From NCBI RefSeq assembly GCF_023343835.1, contig NC_064437.1:16301501-16365500 (forward strand): 64,000 nt of DNA. Direction: 5' to 3'. Under the pieces are notes generated by a model. That model saw nothing but the letters and a program-made list of their open reading frames with translations. It did no database searches and was not told the DNA's origin. The DNA comes from Lagopus muta. Its lineage: Eukaryota; Chordata; Aves; Galliformes; Phasianidae. This document shows, piece after piece, positions 26,242-39,900 of this stretch. The translations under genes were made by a program, and so were the position numbers. How positions within the stretch are numbered: the first letter of the stretch is position 1; each line of letters begins with the position of its first letter.

Positions 26242-27385
26242 CTCTAAACTCAGAATAAAACAATATAAACTACAGAAACATGTCTTGAAGAATAGTAACG
26301 AAGAAAGTGCTATAAGACGACACTTTTTGGAAGTAGCAGAACAGGCTGATGTAGTTGATGCGTATAAAATGTGATAGAGTAAGTAAATCTTGATGTTTTT
26401 ACAACCACCTGAAGTATTTTCCAGCAGAAAGAGGAGATTAACGCTGGTATGAATTCAAAATGGAATGTACAGTAAGCCCATATGCAGAAATGACTACTGA
26501 GGTGACCAAAGGAAGAAAAAGGCTGAGATTAGATGTGACATCACCATTACACATAAATGGTAAACACCAAGGATGAAGATTTGCTAAAGCAAAAGGGCAA
26601 TGATGGTGAAAAACAAACAAGTAAAAACTGGCCATTTGTAAATTAGCATCAGAATCTAGATCCTAAACCACATGAGTAAATCTCTAGAACAAATATCCAC
26701 TTGGAACAAAAACTATCTGCAGGGAGACCCAGAACCATACACTGTATGCTTTCATGCATGGAACCAGTCTCTCTGGAGTGCTACGGAGTTTTCTGGTGGT
26801 TTCCCTTACAGAAATATCGAGTGTTCTGTAAGCTGCCAGCCCAGCTTTACCTGCGGTGGGTCAGGTATTGCCAAAGACTAGTTGGACATGTTAATTTATG
26901 AGAGCTGCCAGGAAGATGCCGAGTGATACCTTCAAAGCTAAGAACGCAGTTAAGAAAGATATCTGTGCTGGAATGAATATACAGTGAAGAGTCACAAGTG
27001 TAGAGTAATAATCTGTTTTGATGGCACAGGTTGAATGAGAGTTTTGTGCTATTTCAAAGTTCTTGTTTGCATTAACACTGCCTTGGGAAAGCCAACAAAC
27101 AAAACCTACAAACAAATCAAACATGAAGAGCTAGAGTAGGTTCCCAGCCCAATAATTCACTACCATGTATACAATACAGTTCTTTAGAGTTCTTTTATTA
27201 ATTAGTATCTGGGAGGAAAACCCGAGCTACTGTGTTTTGGTTGTGTGTTAAAGTATTTATTTCTGTAGGAGGAGACTTTCTAGATTCAAAGTAAACTTCT
27301 GAGCATTTGTACCCCCTATTTCACATTTGTTTGACTTCTTTTTTTCTACTATTTCTCTCACAATTTTTTTGCTGTTATATTTCAG

Positions 27386-27559
27386 CTTGGTGATGGAATT
27401 CTGAGAACGGCAAATTCCAAGAGCACAAGTGGCAATAACCTTAAAATATCAGTGTGAGGCTCCCCATAGGATTGCACTTTGCATTTAAAAGGAAGATGAT
27501 GAATCTAGAACACTTGGAGATGAACCTTACAGTTAGATTATTATCAAGAAGTTTGAAAG
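27386..27559 (+). ncRNA. Candidate noncoding exon between the two genes
   Basis: A long T/C-rich tract ending in ATATTTCAG precedes position 27386, and a near-consensus donor, GAAAG|GTAAGT, follows 27559, giving a 174-base internal exon shape. One frame is open for 23 codons and then stops; the other two stop almost at once, so the block is not protein coding as an internal exon. No partner exon could be assigned with confidence. This may be an exon of an unannotated long noncoding RNA, or chance. Confidence 0.3.
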
Positions 27560-30221
27560 GTAAGTTAAATTTTATTGAACCACTGAAGTATATATTTTAT
27601 AACCACAATTGAATGAACTTGGTCTCCATGCCTTGCTGTTGTAACTGGGAGGTCCCATTATCCATCTGGAATTTCTAGGAAATAATGGCTATGATTTTAA
27701 ATTAAAAATGTAGGAACTTCCTTTTCTCTTTCTTCCTTCCCTTGACTTTCTTTCTTGTTTTAACTCTTCTTGCTCTTCTGAGGTTTTGGTTAATACTTTG
27801 TTTCCTTTCTTTATGGAAGGCAGAAGTCACAGTGCACTGCTGCTCATAAAACCTTATTTTATTCACGCATTCAATCTTTTCCTCACAAGTTGACTTCCCA
27901 GTACCAAATGCACAGGCAGTGGATGTGCTATGCTACAAAAGTCTTGCTTCTGTTGTTAACAGAAGCTTCAGATTCTCCTTAATGTGAAAGAAAAAAATAA
28001 GAGACATGTTTCTGAAAGTGAAGGTCCACCAGTAACTGGAACAACTGCTTCAATGTGCAACAGCAACGACAAAGCTGTTGAACACCCGCTTGAGAAACAG
28101 ACATTTCAGTGGTGTCTGAAGTAACCTTTGCAAACTGCCTACAGGGGCTGCTCAGTACTTACATGTCCTGATCTAGTGCTTGCTTCAAGCAACTTCATTC
28201 ATCCTCCTCTTCTCAGAACTGCAGAGCTTTTTGGACTGAAAGGCATTTCAACAGTATAACCGGGACAACATAACAGCTGATGATTTATTCAGATCAACAC
28301 ATAAGTCAATCCTGAATTACGATTTCAGATGTTGAAAATCTAATACACTTAAAGATTGACACAGGTGTACTTGAAGGACAAACGTATAGTGCAAAAAATT
28401 TAGGAGAAGAACTAGAAAGATAGAGTTAGTTTCTTTTGGCTTAGTTAACATAGACCATCATTAGAGGCCTGGTCCATATCTAGTATTTGCTCACTTTGGA
28501 TGCCTGTTTGTGCTATTCCCAAGTTAGCAAGAGATCACCTAGGGTGTGAACACTCAGTGCATTAACTAATATGTGATGATAACATGCAAACTTGCCCTTA
28601 CATGTGGTAAAAACTCTCACTCCAGATAAGAGGGCAAATTGGCAGATGACATCTGGCTTGTAGTGATGTAATTTGGACGATGATTTACTTACTAGTTAAA
28701 CTGTGTATTTTCTATTTATACATTCTGCATTAAGATGAAGTTTGTGGGTTCAGTCTTGCTGAGCTGGAGCAAAGAATTTTGCCCTACCCTATAAACTCTG
28801 CCCTAGCTGGCAGGCAGGAGAGGACGAGCTTTCAGCTGTGGCTGAGGGTGTAGCTCTACGTAGGAAGGAACAGAGAATTTTCTCACGTTGGTTAGACACA
28901 TAACTTTGTGCCTTAAGGCTGAAGAGTAATACGATTTCTTTCTGTTGGAATAGGATAAAACTTCACTATTTATTTTTTTTTGTATAAAGAGGATTAATTT
29001 ATTTTTGGTACCAATAGAAAAAGTTTGGCTATGTATCTGTGCATATAATATTTATGTGCACATGCATATGTGTATTTTTGTCCACAGAAACTTTTGATTT
29101 TTTAAACATATAAAGCACCAGCCTATAAAGTAGGAGGGTAACAGTCCTGATGGGCAATTACATTTAGACAGCTTTTTCATTTCTTTCACTGATTAATTCA
29201 GTTTCAGATTATAATTTTCTGTGGGCATGAGCTATACTAGAAACCATGTAAGCAGTATCGTATCTCCAGCTGCTGAACAAGTTAATGCATGTTTGACTGC
29301 AAGTGCTGTCTTGGGCACTAGTAATCTAAATAACTTAATATCTGTTGTTAAATACAGTATCAGTAGCATCACAGAACTATTAGTAGTTCCAATATGTAAT
29401 ATTAATAAATTTGTAATAAAGACATTATTAACATATCTTAGTAGCAATCTACTAAATGTTAGTAAGTAGTAGTAATAGGAGTAGTGTAACAGTCAGGTCC
29501 TTTTACAAAAGAAACAAAAGCTATACCAGCACTCTTTCTGTGTGTCTTTGTGTCAAGTTCTGTATTTCTTTAAAAGTTTGCTGTTTTCTTCACATTCCTC
29601 AGGCCCACCTTCTGCCTTCTTCTCTGCTTCTTGATCTCATACTTAACAAAAGCACACTTGTGTCACATTTCTTATTTTTACACAAGATTACAGATTTTGA
29701 TACCTATTCTACTGTTTCTAAGGAATGTGTTTCTTCCTAACTCTTCCATACAGCTATGAGGTTCACCATGTTAATAATGTTATTTTCCTTTTCCCTGATC
29801 TTTTCCATTCCTCTCCTTCTATACCATCTTTGCTGAAGTCAATCTTGGTTGGTCCTGAAGGTAACTTCCAGTCTTGTTCTTCAAGATTTTATGATCTTTA
29901 ATAAGCAATAAAGTCTCTCTTGCTTTCCTCAATCAAAATCAAAGATTTACTACTCACCTACTTTCTATACAGTTCAGCTGAATTATTTCCTGTCATTTGA
30001 CAAGTCATCAGTCATTCATGATTCACACCTTTCTTTGCTGCTTCTTACGCTGTTACTAGTGCATTCCTTTTTAAATCTGAGAATGAATTCAAACACTTAC
30101 AAAGAAAACAACTAGATCTTGTCTATACACTGATTACAGTTCTAAACCAGCACCTCAGTTATGACAACTACTGAAAGTCAGAGTGAGCTGCAGAGCACTA
30201 GAGAGCCCCTGTCTTTTCCAC

Positions 30222-30300
30222 TGGTCTTTTTTAAAAATTTTTTTTTTCCCCTGTTTTTTTTCCTGCTTTTTTTTTCTTGATTTTTCTCGTTTCCCACTCC
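30222..30300. repeat. T/C-rich low-complexity tract
   Basis: Several runs of 8-10 T are separated by short C-rich pieces. Low-complexity sequence. Confidence 0.7.
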
Positions 30301-33300
30301 CCCCAAAATGTTGCTAATTCAAATAGTTGGATTCTGCATGTGTGCAGTAATGCTGAATAAATCTGCCACAGCGGTGGTCTAAAACTGCACAAGAGCCCTG
30401 AATTGATGCTACAGCAGGATGCAGCATTTAATTACATCACTTCATACATTTTACCACTCTATTGCTGTCTCATTCAGTGAATAGGCAGTTATTTAGAGTT
30501 CATTTGAAAAATTCACTTCTAATTGCTATTTAGCTCTAGCCTTAAATGAATGCCATTCAAATACTATGTTACATTTAAAAATGTATTAATTATTATTGTA
30601 TTATTTAATGTAATGTTACATTAAGAAATGTAAAAAATGCTAATTATTAAAAAAAAAACCCTGTTTTTAAAGCAAGCTCCACTTAAATTGCAACTACTTA
30701 GCAGCACAAAACACTTCTGCAAATGCATCTCTAATACATATTTCTCTTAAAAAAGGGAAAATGCATTTAATGGCCAACTTTGTGTGTGTATCCTGATGCA
30801 GCATCCTGAAGTGATTCCATTTAGCTGCCTTAGCTGCAGAACTATCATTTTGCTTCCCATTGTCACCTACTCATATGTTGTCTCCTAAAATATTTTGTAA
30901 TATATGACAGAGCAGTCCTGTAGGCAACAGCCTCCTTACCTAGACAGTCCTGATCTACTGACTAGTACAGCTTCATGCAAGAGCTGCACGTGAACTTCCT
31001 GTCAAGTGTCCTACTACATCTCTACCAGAAACTGCTAGCTCAGGTGCCACAGATTCCTTGTCCAGACAGTTCCATCTCACATCTTACTAAATGTAAGTAC
31101 CTTCTTTCAACCTTTCTCCTTTCCAGTCAATTAACTCAAAATCCCTCCTTTCTGTTTACCACTTTAGCTCAGTGTCATCCTACTATTTCGTAACACACAC
31201 CTAGTCTGATCTTCTTGCCCAACCATTTGATTCCCTCCCAATACCAGAATCATTGTTCAGCCCCTCTAATCTCCTTGCTCAACTAGTCTCCAAACCTTTC
31301 TTCCACTGGCTTCCCAATCAGGGTGTCTCAGCCTTCCTCTCTACTTACTCTAGTGCTAAGACACCTCAATTTCTATAGCCTTTTTTCACTGATTTCTTCT
31401 CAAGCAATTTGTTTCTCTTCTGGTCTCAGTATTGTCTCATCTTAATATGTTCCTTTCATCCCTTATCTAGTTTTATTCTCCAGTCATTCAGATCAATAGG
31501 ATTATTCTTAAAGCCAACAACTGTTACCTATGCTCAGTTCCTGTGCCCAGCTGTGTTTTGGTGTGGCACAACCATTACAGGAAAAGCCTTTGAGCTTGTG
31601 TAGTACCTGATTAACAGATAACTGACTACTCAGTCCACAGGGAGGAAGAGTGCAGAGACTGAAAAATGTCATCGGTAAGGAAATCTGTTGTGAATGATTA
31701 CTTTATAGGTTGATATACTTAGCAGGAGCTGAGAGAGATCCAAGCCTATTTCATGATGGTCTCTCCAGCCCTGCAGGCAGCTCCTGGCCAAGAACTGTCA
31801 GAAAAGGCACAGAAATCTGTTTTTCAAAAGTCAACAATTTGGCAAAAAAGTGAAAAGTTTATTCAATCATACTATGAGGATGTTGTGTATGGATTGTTAG
31901 TGTATAAGCCATTAGGCTCATAGGCTGTCCAGTGTCTCTAAAATAGCTAATTAAAAGTGTTGCTATAAAAATTGCCAGCTTGTGAAACAACGGGTGGAGA
32001 CAGGAATTCAACTCCAGAAACCCACTTCAGTTACCACATTGTTCCTCCATTATCTGTCTTGTTTCAGCAAGGTGAGTGTGTAGCAAAACTGTAATTGAGC
32101 AGTAACAAATGCTCAACAATAAAAAAAAATTAAGAAAAATTCTCCAAAAAGGATTGCATATGGAGGAGAAAATCTAATTATCCAAAAAAATCTGACCCAG
32201 AAAACAATGATTAACAAATGCAGTATTGATCAAGAATGGAAGTTCAGTGTAGGTGACAGCAGTTTTCAGAAATATGACAAGGATAAGAGTTTGGCAGAGT
32301 GTAAAGACTGGACTCATTATTAATTTCTTGTAATTAAGGAAGTAGAACTACACACAACGTATTAAAATCTTTCTTGTATTACATTACTATCCTTTCTACA
32401 TTACCGATGTTAGAAACCAACTATAACAATTCAGGTTTCATTTAAAAACTTCTTTTCCACTTTTTGATGGAAAAAAGAAACTTTTTTTTCTTGCAAACAT
32501 TATTCTAAGTACAATAGAAAACTGAAATGGATTCTTTCTGGCCTTCTATCTTCTGTATCTAACAAAACCTAAAATAATACAATATTTGAGATAAGTTAGA
32601 AATAAATGTTGAGCAGTGATGTAACATAGCCTTTGCATCTCCAGCTGTACAGGTCAAACTAAGTTCTGATTCACTTCTGGAAGAAAATAAACATGCTGAA
32701 CAGGAACCATTTTTATACCTACCTCACTCATTCCAAAGAAGATGGGCAAATTAAGCACAAAGAACTGGCACTTAATAAAAGCAGAGAACAGCATTTTGGA
32801 GGAAAAACCTAACTCTACATTTATTTCACACAGGCTGCCAAGGATAGTGATTCATGATAGAAATATCAGCATTCTAAACATCACTGTGAACAGCACAGTG
32901 AAGACATTTTTCCATTACAATCTCACCATGTTATTCACAAATTTAACTTTCTGTCCTTCCCAATCTTAAGTTCCTGGGGCCCTGCAGGAGGTGGGTAGGG
33001 AAAGGGCAAGAACGGTGAAGAACGAAGAAATGGAACCCCTTCCTCTCCCTGTTCAGCAGATGAAATAAAGTTTATATCCATTTCAATGCAGAGGCCCCAC
33101 TCTGCAGACTAAACTCATGGTGTAATTGGCGTAATATTTCAGGGAGGTGGAGGTGTGCTTTTTTTTTTTGAGTGGCAGATAGCATATCCACATTACTTCA
33201 CCCCCACTGGTGTTTCAAGTCATGTGAAGTGACGAAATGTGAAATGGTTCCATTTGGTTGGTATTAGTTACATTGACCAAGTTGGCTTTGGAATAATCCA

Positions 33301-34454
33301 TATCTTTATTCATCACACATATATACACTGATAAAAATGAGACCTAGCTCAGCTTCAGATGAATCCTTTCCTTCTGTTAAAAATCATGCAAGAAACTAAT
33401 ACTCTGGCACAACAGAACTGGCAAAATCTTATCATTTAACTGATGCCTGCATTAGTAGGGTATTCATTGATCCCCCACAAACTATTTCAAATTCTGAAAC
33501 CATAAACTGAAAGAGGCTGGATAAACACAAGAGAACACAGATTTGACAGAAGACACCGTATCGGTCCCTGGAACTGACCTTGCTCTACTAGTTAGTACAA
33601 GTGAGTTTTCAAATATCACAGTAACATCAAACAAGTGAACAATCTTGCTGAATTTATATGAACTTACATGTCAGGCAAGTGCAAGTCTACAGAATGGACA
33701 CCAGCACCACAGAAACTACTTTCAAACTTAACCTGTACCTTACAGCTTACATCAACTTACATAAATTAATTTCATTCCTCTGCTACCTGTCACAACACTT
33801 GTAAATTGCTCTCCCTGCTATTAATGTTACTGAGCCTACAATAAACAACATGGTTTTCATTTAATTATTAGATATGTTGTTCTCAGAAACCAGCTGGTTG
33901 CCAAGTATGCCAAGTGCCAACAGCAAATAATACAGGTTCTTCCTGTTCTAAGAAAAAAGAAATCAGAGCATCTTCTCATTTGTTAACCCAGACTCCATTT
34001 AAAATAGCTGTATTCACATGGTTACCAGTTGGATGAAATACTCCATACAAGTTTCTAGCACTCCCATCTTAAATCTATTCCCTAAAACTCAACAGGTTAA
34101 AATCAATATTGAGTCAGGATATGATTTGAGAATCTAAACCTTTTAGCAATTTTATCACTGCTTTTTATTAAACAGACATTTAATTTAATGTGAAATTGAA
34201 GCACAACATATTTTGCCCAAGCAAGTATTTCAGGAGTTGCACTGCAAAAATTGTCAGGGAGTGGATCCAGATTAAAAATTAAAACCTTCCAATTTTTACC
34301 TGTCCTCCAATGTTACTTTTCTAAATTATTTCATAATCTGGTTTCATAAACCAGTGTAACTGAAAATATGGCACCCTGTATGGAAAGCAGCAGCTGGGCT
34401 GAGAAGTGCTTAGGTGAGTACTTCTGCTTAACTCTTCAGACAACAGACCATAGT

Positions 34455-34490
34455 AAATGGTAAATATGGTAATGGTAATGTAATGGTAAA
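34455..34490. repeat. imperfect (AATGGT)n tandem repeat
   Basis: Repeated GGTAAT/AATGGTAA units over about 35 bases. Confidence 0.7.
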
Positions 34491-35829
34491 AATTTAAATA
34501 GTAAATATGCTTTTTCTATTCCCAGACATTTCAGTCTTCCATAGCACAGTCTCAAGTTTAAATGGCTTTCTCTCTGAATGTTTTTACATAGATAATGAGA
34601 AGTTTGAACCATACCATTAACCATATCAAAAGCACAGGTCTCAATTTGATATTGCTTCTTCAGGGAGGCTATGCATGCCATTATTAATACAGATGACACT
34701 CTTGGTAGTTTGCTTTGTTTTCTTCTAAGCTCTGCCTTTTACATTTGAGATACTTGTGAACTAATGTTGTCATTATCTGCTGCCTTGGAAAACTTTTCCA
34801 ATTGACTTGTACCAAGAATGCTGAGAACACAAAGTGACCACAACATGTAGAGTACTGAAATACAGCAGATCTCAAATTGCAGAACAAAGAAGGAACTTCT
34901 GTCACAAAAGCATCTGATCAGTGTGGATGATTTTACCACGGATATGCTCCCCCATGAGTGCTGTTGGAAACTGATTAAATAACGGATCAATAAAAACCTC
35001 GTGTTTCGGACTAAGTTCTACTGCAAAGTTTTTTTGATAAAAAACAACATTGAAAAATGAAGACAGTAAATTGAACTGTGAGAGAACTCAATGCATGAGA
35101 CAAGTTTCCTAGAAGATGGCAGGCATTTGTGAAATTATTTAAAACAAGGTAGAAGATGAATGAAATACAGGATGTGGTTCTGGGTAAACTCAAAAAGCGG
35201 GGTAAGGACAGAAGATAAATGTAGCAGAGCACAAGTCATGCAAACAACAAAGGTCAGCATGGCCTAAATAGATGGACATTGTGTGTACACAGTGTAGGGC
35301 TATATTTGAAAGATGGTTCAGTGGAAGGGTACAACCAACCTAAGTTTATGGAGGGAAAAGGATCTGTAAAAAGTCTCAATACTACAGTGCTCTTGATCCC
35401 AGCACAGACAGAGATGAAAAGTGGCAGAGATGAAAACTGTACCTCAAAGAAAATTTCTAGACTTTCATTTTCATACTGATTTGAATATATGACATTTTAT
35501 TTGATGAGAATATTACTGATTTTTAGCTTTTTGGATTTACCTACTGTCAAAATATCTGAAACTTCAAAAACAAACAAGTAAATAAAAAACCCAACAAACA
35601 CCCACCAAGACAGGGCCCTCAAATCTGGGCAATGCAGAGAGCAAAATTTGGATACACAGTAAATTTCATAATGTTTTGCGACTCTGAGGTATATTTTCCA
35701 GAGGATCAGAATACACGTGGGTTAGTTTACACCCATGTACCGATGCTTTAAAGCACAGAGATTACCAAACCATCCAAGACACACAAGTCAGTGCCAGAGA
35801 ACTAGATCGAACAGCCCTTTCTCCAGCGC

Positions 35830-36900
35830 TCTAGAACATGCGAACAACTTGTTCTGAGACCCCAGCGTCGGCACCAAGAGACAAACTTGCCCCAGGTGCG
35901 ACGACAGTGATGCCGGCCCGGGTGCTTGCGCTGGGACAGGAAAAGCACCTACGAGTTGAACAGGTTCCGCGGGGGCGGGCCGTGCGGCTATGCCCCGGCA
36001 GGGGAGGCTTTTCTATACTCACACTGGCAACATGTTCCTCTCTGTTGAAAGTTAAGCTTGGCAGCTCCTCTCAGGGCCCTAAAAGAAAGACAGTATGGCA
36101 AAACTGACATGAAAGTCTTCCTGGAAGGGTTATTTCGCGCTGCCTTTACCCGTGTACGACAGTGGGAACTCACACGGGCGTACAGCTGCGCAACGAGCCG
36201 CAGGAGCCGCCAGGCCAAGGTGCCAGAGGGAGAAGACGGGAGCCGGGCACGCCGCACCCTCGCGGCCCCTCAGAGGCGCTCTCCCGTCAGCCCACCCATC
36301 CCCTTTCGTCCGCTGCTCGCGGGGCGGTGCGGGGGCTACCGCTGCGGGGAGACGGGAGAGAGCACCGCCCGCCGCCCTGCAGCGCTGCCCGTTGCACGAG
36401 CTGCCGCCCCTCCGCTCCCGAGGCGAGCCCCAGCGCGGCGCCCACAGCGCGCGCCGCCAGACGGACGGCCTCCCCTCGGCCGGCGGAGGAGAGGCCGGGC
36501 GCGCCACGCCCCTCATCCCGGCATTCCCTGCGCCCGCTCGCCACGGCTCGGCTCGGCTGCGGCTCTGCGGCTGCACTCGCGCCATGGCTGCCTACAGCAA
36601 ATATCTCACCGTGCGCCATTCCGCCATTGTCGGCGGCACGGCCGCCGCCTGCGCGCTGCTCTGCCTGCTCAACAAGCGGCGGGCCGCGGCCCAGCACGGG
36701 TGAGCCGGACGGGGCGCGGCGCGAAGGGCCGGGGGCGAGCGGCGGTGGTGCGCGGGGCCGGGCGGGACGGAGTGGGGCCCAGAGGCCGGGCCCGGGGCTC
36801 TCCCTGCCGTGGGGCTCGCTGCCTCCGACCCTCGGGACCGCGTCCTGGGGAGGGGGCGGCATCCGCTGCCCCGGCTCCGCTGCTCGAATTGTATTCGCTT
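35830..36900. promoter_or_regulatory. CpG island, ABCD3 promoter and exon 1
   Basis: Dense GC/CpG sequence surrounds the ABCD3 start codon, with a GC box (GGGGCGG, 36321-36327) and no TATA box. The densest part is about 36150-36900. The transcription start is probably within the 400 bases upstream of 36584, but it cannot be fixed by eye. Long ORFs in all frames are compositional. Confidence 0.75.
36584..36699 (+). CDS. ABCD3: ABCD3 exon 1 (coding part)
   Basis: Encodes residues 1-38 plus two bases. The donor is ACGG|GTGAGC. It contains the hydrophobic N-terminal segment and the LNKRR basic stretch used for peroxisomal targeting in the family. Confidence 0.97.
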
Positions 36901-39900
36901 TCTTAGCTTTCCCATCTGCGAGCTCGCGCTGAGAAAAGTTAAATGTTTAGGTTTGTCCTGTCTGTAGGGGTAGTAACGGGCGCGGGTTATTCTGGTGCCC
37001 GCCGACAGCTGTAGCAGAGATAGCGCCTGCTTGGGTTACCTGTGAGGGCGGCCCACCTGTGTGTGTGTGTGTTGGGACGGGAGTCTACTGACCCCTGAGG
37101 AGCACTCGGGTACCAGGACGTGAGATGGGTGGAGAAGGTGCTCCACGCTCAGCCCTTGCGTGGTGCTGGCAGATCTGTGGATCTCAGTTGCCGGCCGTGT
37201 GCTGAAGACCTGGCTGTACAGTTAGATATCGTGTAATTGCTATAACCCTGTCCTGGTGCTAAACACAGATGGTGAAATGGACTTGCTCAATAGACTTAAG
37301 CAATTGCATACCTGTAGTTAAGCAATGACCTAGTGTTATTTTACCTAATTCCTTTCATGCAGGTGATATCTTCACAAGTTTCTGAAGTTAGGTAACTTTG
37401 TCATATACCATACATAAAACGTGAGCAACACAGGGCTTCTTGGAATTTGTTATGTTATGTTGTTTGCATGGGAGTGGAAACAAGATCCTGAACTGTTGAT
37501 GATGGTTTGTTCTTCTGTCCAATTCATTGGGAAGGGTGATATTTTCCAGTTATCTCTGCTGAATTTAGTCAAACACCTTCTATAAAAAGGTGAAAAGCTG
37601 TATAGATGAGCTTGAAAGTGGAAAGTTGAGAGGGTTACTACAAGACTTTCCTACTTAGTGTATTGTAATGCTGTCTATAAGAAAGACTGGGCCAGGCAGA
37701 CATTCTAGGAGAATCTAAGTTTGTACTTCAGACTGAATGTGCTTTTGAAGTGAACCTTTTAATTGTCCACACTTTCCTTGCTTTCTCTTTGTTGAGGAGT
37801 TCTGGGTTATGTTTGGTTTAGAGCATGCCTTCAGCTGTAGATTGAGGTCCAATGTAGTTTTGAAGTATACTCCTGAAATACATATAATGTGGGTCCTGGG
37901 TTGTCCCTGAACTGTGTTGCAGGTTTCTTGATGTTGATCTGTTGGACTCAACAAGAAGAGTGCCTTGAGAGTGAGAGTTGAGAGTGAATGTAATGAAACT
38001 GAATTCTAGCTTAAATGTTGAAAATTGTATTTGGATTGTATTCCTCCTGTAGGAATCATGATTTTGCTACATACAGTGTTAAAAATCTGAGTTATTTGTA
38101 CATATTAGGTGACCACGCACTATTATGTTATTGTCTGCTGTAAAGTGGAGATGATTCACACATTTAGCAGTTGAATGGAGTTGAGGTGGTCTGACCTAAT
38201 ATGACCTATACCTTTTTCCTCTATCTATACTACAGTTATCCTCCTACCTCTTTGTTACTGCTGTAATCTGCCTCTCTTATGCTGTTTTGCTTTCTCAAAT
38301 CTATCTAGAAATGCAGTTTCTAAAATAAGTACCATGTTGCTAGCTAGTTTGTACCTATGCAACTACTGCTTTAGGCTTTTGAGGTGCTTTGTTGCATAGC
38401 TCTTAATACTGCTGTTATGCTGGGGCTGTGAATTCCAAACTCTACATCCACCATTCAGTTGTTTCATAGCCAGCTATGCTGTCCTTTTTTTGAGGGTGGT
38501 ATTTGCTCATCGGTCCTCCTTCTTTTCTCCACATTTTCCTTGTGAGGCAAACCTTGCCAGGAGCATTATAAAATGCTGCCTATCAAGAAGAGGCAGTAAG
38601 CAAGTTACACTGCCTACACCACAAAAGCAACCACATATTACTGTTGCCTCATCCTCTTTTAGTCTTGTTAGTTTAAGTGTCTTTCATTTCCTAATGCTTT
38701 GTTGCTAATGTAAATTATAGCATACTTTTGGAAAGGACTGTCACTGTGCCAAATTTTTATATTCCATCATACTTGTGCTGGTATACAACACAGACATACA
38801 ATACTGACAATACAAATAAATCTGCGTGGAATAATAGTTAAAAATTTCTAAGGCCTGGCATGCCATCTAATTTTTGTGTCTACTTTGGAAAGATGGAGAA
38901 AAGTGGCTGTCCTGAATTCTACTTTTCTGTAAGGAGAAGAATTTTTTGTCAATCTAGATAATCTAGATTGTGGCATATTTGCAGCTTGAGGCTAACTGAA
39001 GTGTGTCAGTAATGGCAAACTGTAGTGTTATGTATGTGAATGCCTTTGTTTACCTTAGTATGTAATGTGTGAAAATGTTGTCTTGTGCGTGTCACATGAA
39101 TTTCAGCTTCTTGAATTCTGGAAGGTGAAATTGTATGATGTATATCAATATTGTGGACTTGAATGGAGACTAGCATTTTGCTGTGGAAGCGCAAAATGTA
39201 TAGGCAGAACTTACTGTCAGTATATTTCCTTACACGTATTTCTGTCTCATGCTGATATGCTATTATATCATGTTTCCCTGATATAAATGTCTTTTTTTAA
39301 ATGTCTACTGGAATGCTGTGGTGGTTCTCTATTACTGCTGGCCAAAATTGAGAAGTAAAACAAGATAAAATGCAAATTAAGAAAAGCAACACAAGTGACT
39401 GCCAAACATAGCAAGTCAAGTGTGTGTTTGTTGAATGTGTAACACAACAAAACAGACTTGCCTTACACAGACTTCTGAGATTGTGTGTGTTACTTTTGAT
39501 AGGGAATAGTCAGCTATAGAAACTACTGTAGGAGGAACAGACAACTCTCATTTCGGCTGTCAGGCAATAGGTTCGAAGTCCAGTACAACTCATATCAAGT
39601 AGTGAGGTATGAATAATTAAGCTGGATGTTACACTAGCCTACCTTAGTAGGTCAAAGATCATGTAATTAGTGTTAGTTGGCTTAGTCACAGCTGTTCTTC
39701 TGTGGGACCTATTACATTGCTCATCTGTTTTGCAGAGCTGAGAGGCTGTATCTCTTGCAGTTGACAATAAATTTTAACTACTAATTTCTAAAATCCCCCA
39801 AAATAGCCCAGTACATAACTGCTGACTTGTAGTAAGAAGCTCAGTGGTATTCCACATTGCTTTCTGTGCTTTAGTCAAGGCAGTAAAAATGCCCTGTTTT

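Larger units (their letters stand above)
27560..35829. other. Intergenic region, right part
   Basis: AT-rich sequence without a supported gene. It contains pyrimidine-rich low-complexity DNA at about 30222-30300, an (AATGGT)n-like tract at 34455-34490 and an A-rich segment at about 35566-35602. Isolated donor-like sites (31091, 32052) lack convincing exons. Confidence 0.5.

Noticed and set aside
31091-32057. Isolated donor-like sites (AAAT|GTAAGT near 31092, CAAG|GTGAGT near 32052)
   Set aside because: No strong acceptor at a plausible distance and no coding frame, so no exon can be supported.
36058-36932. Long plus- and minus-strand ORFs around the ABCD3 start (up to 282 codons)
   Set aside because: Compositional ORFs of the CpG island. 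The real product in this block is the 38-residue start of ABCD3; the in-frame upstream extension seems to begin at a GTG, not an ATG.
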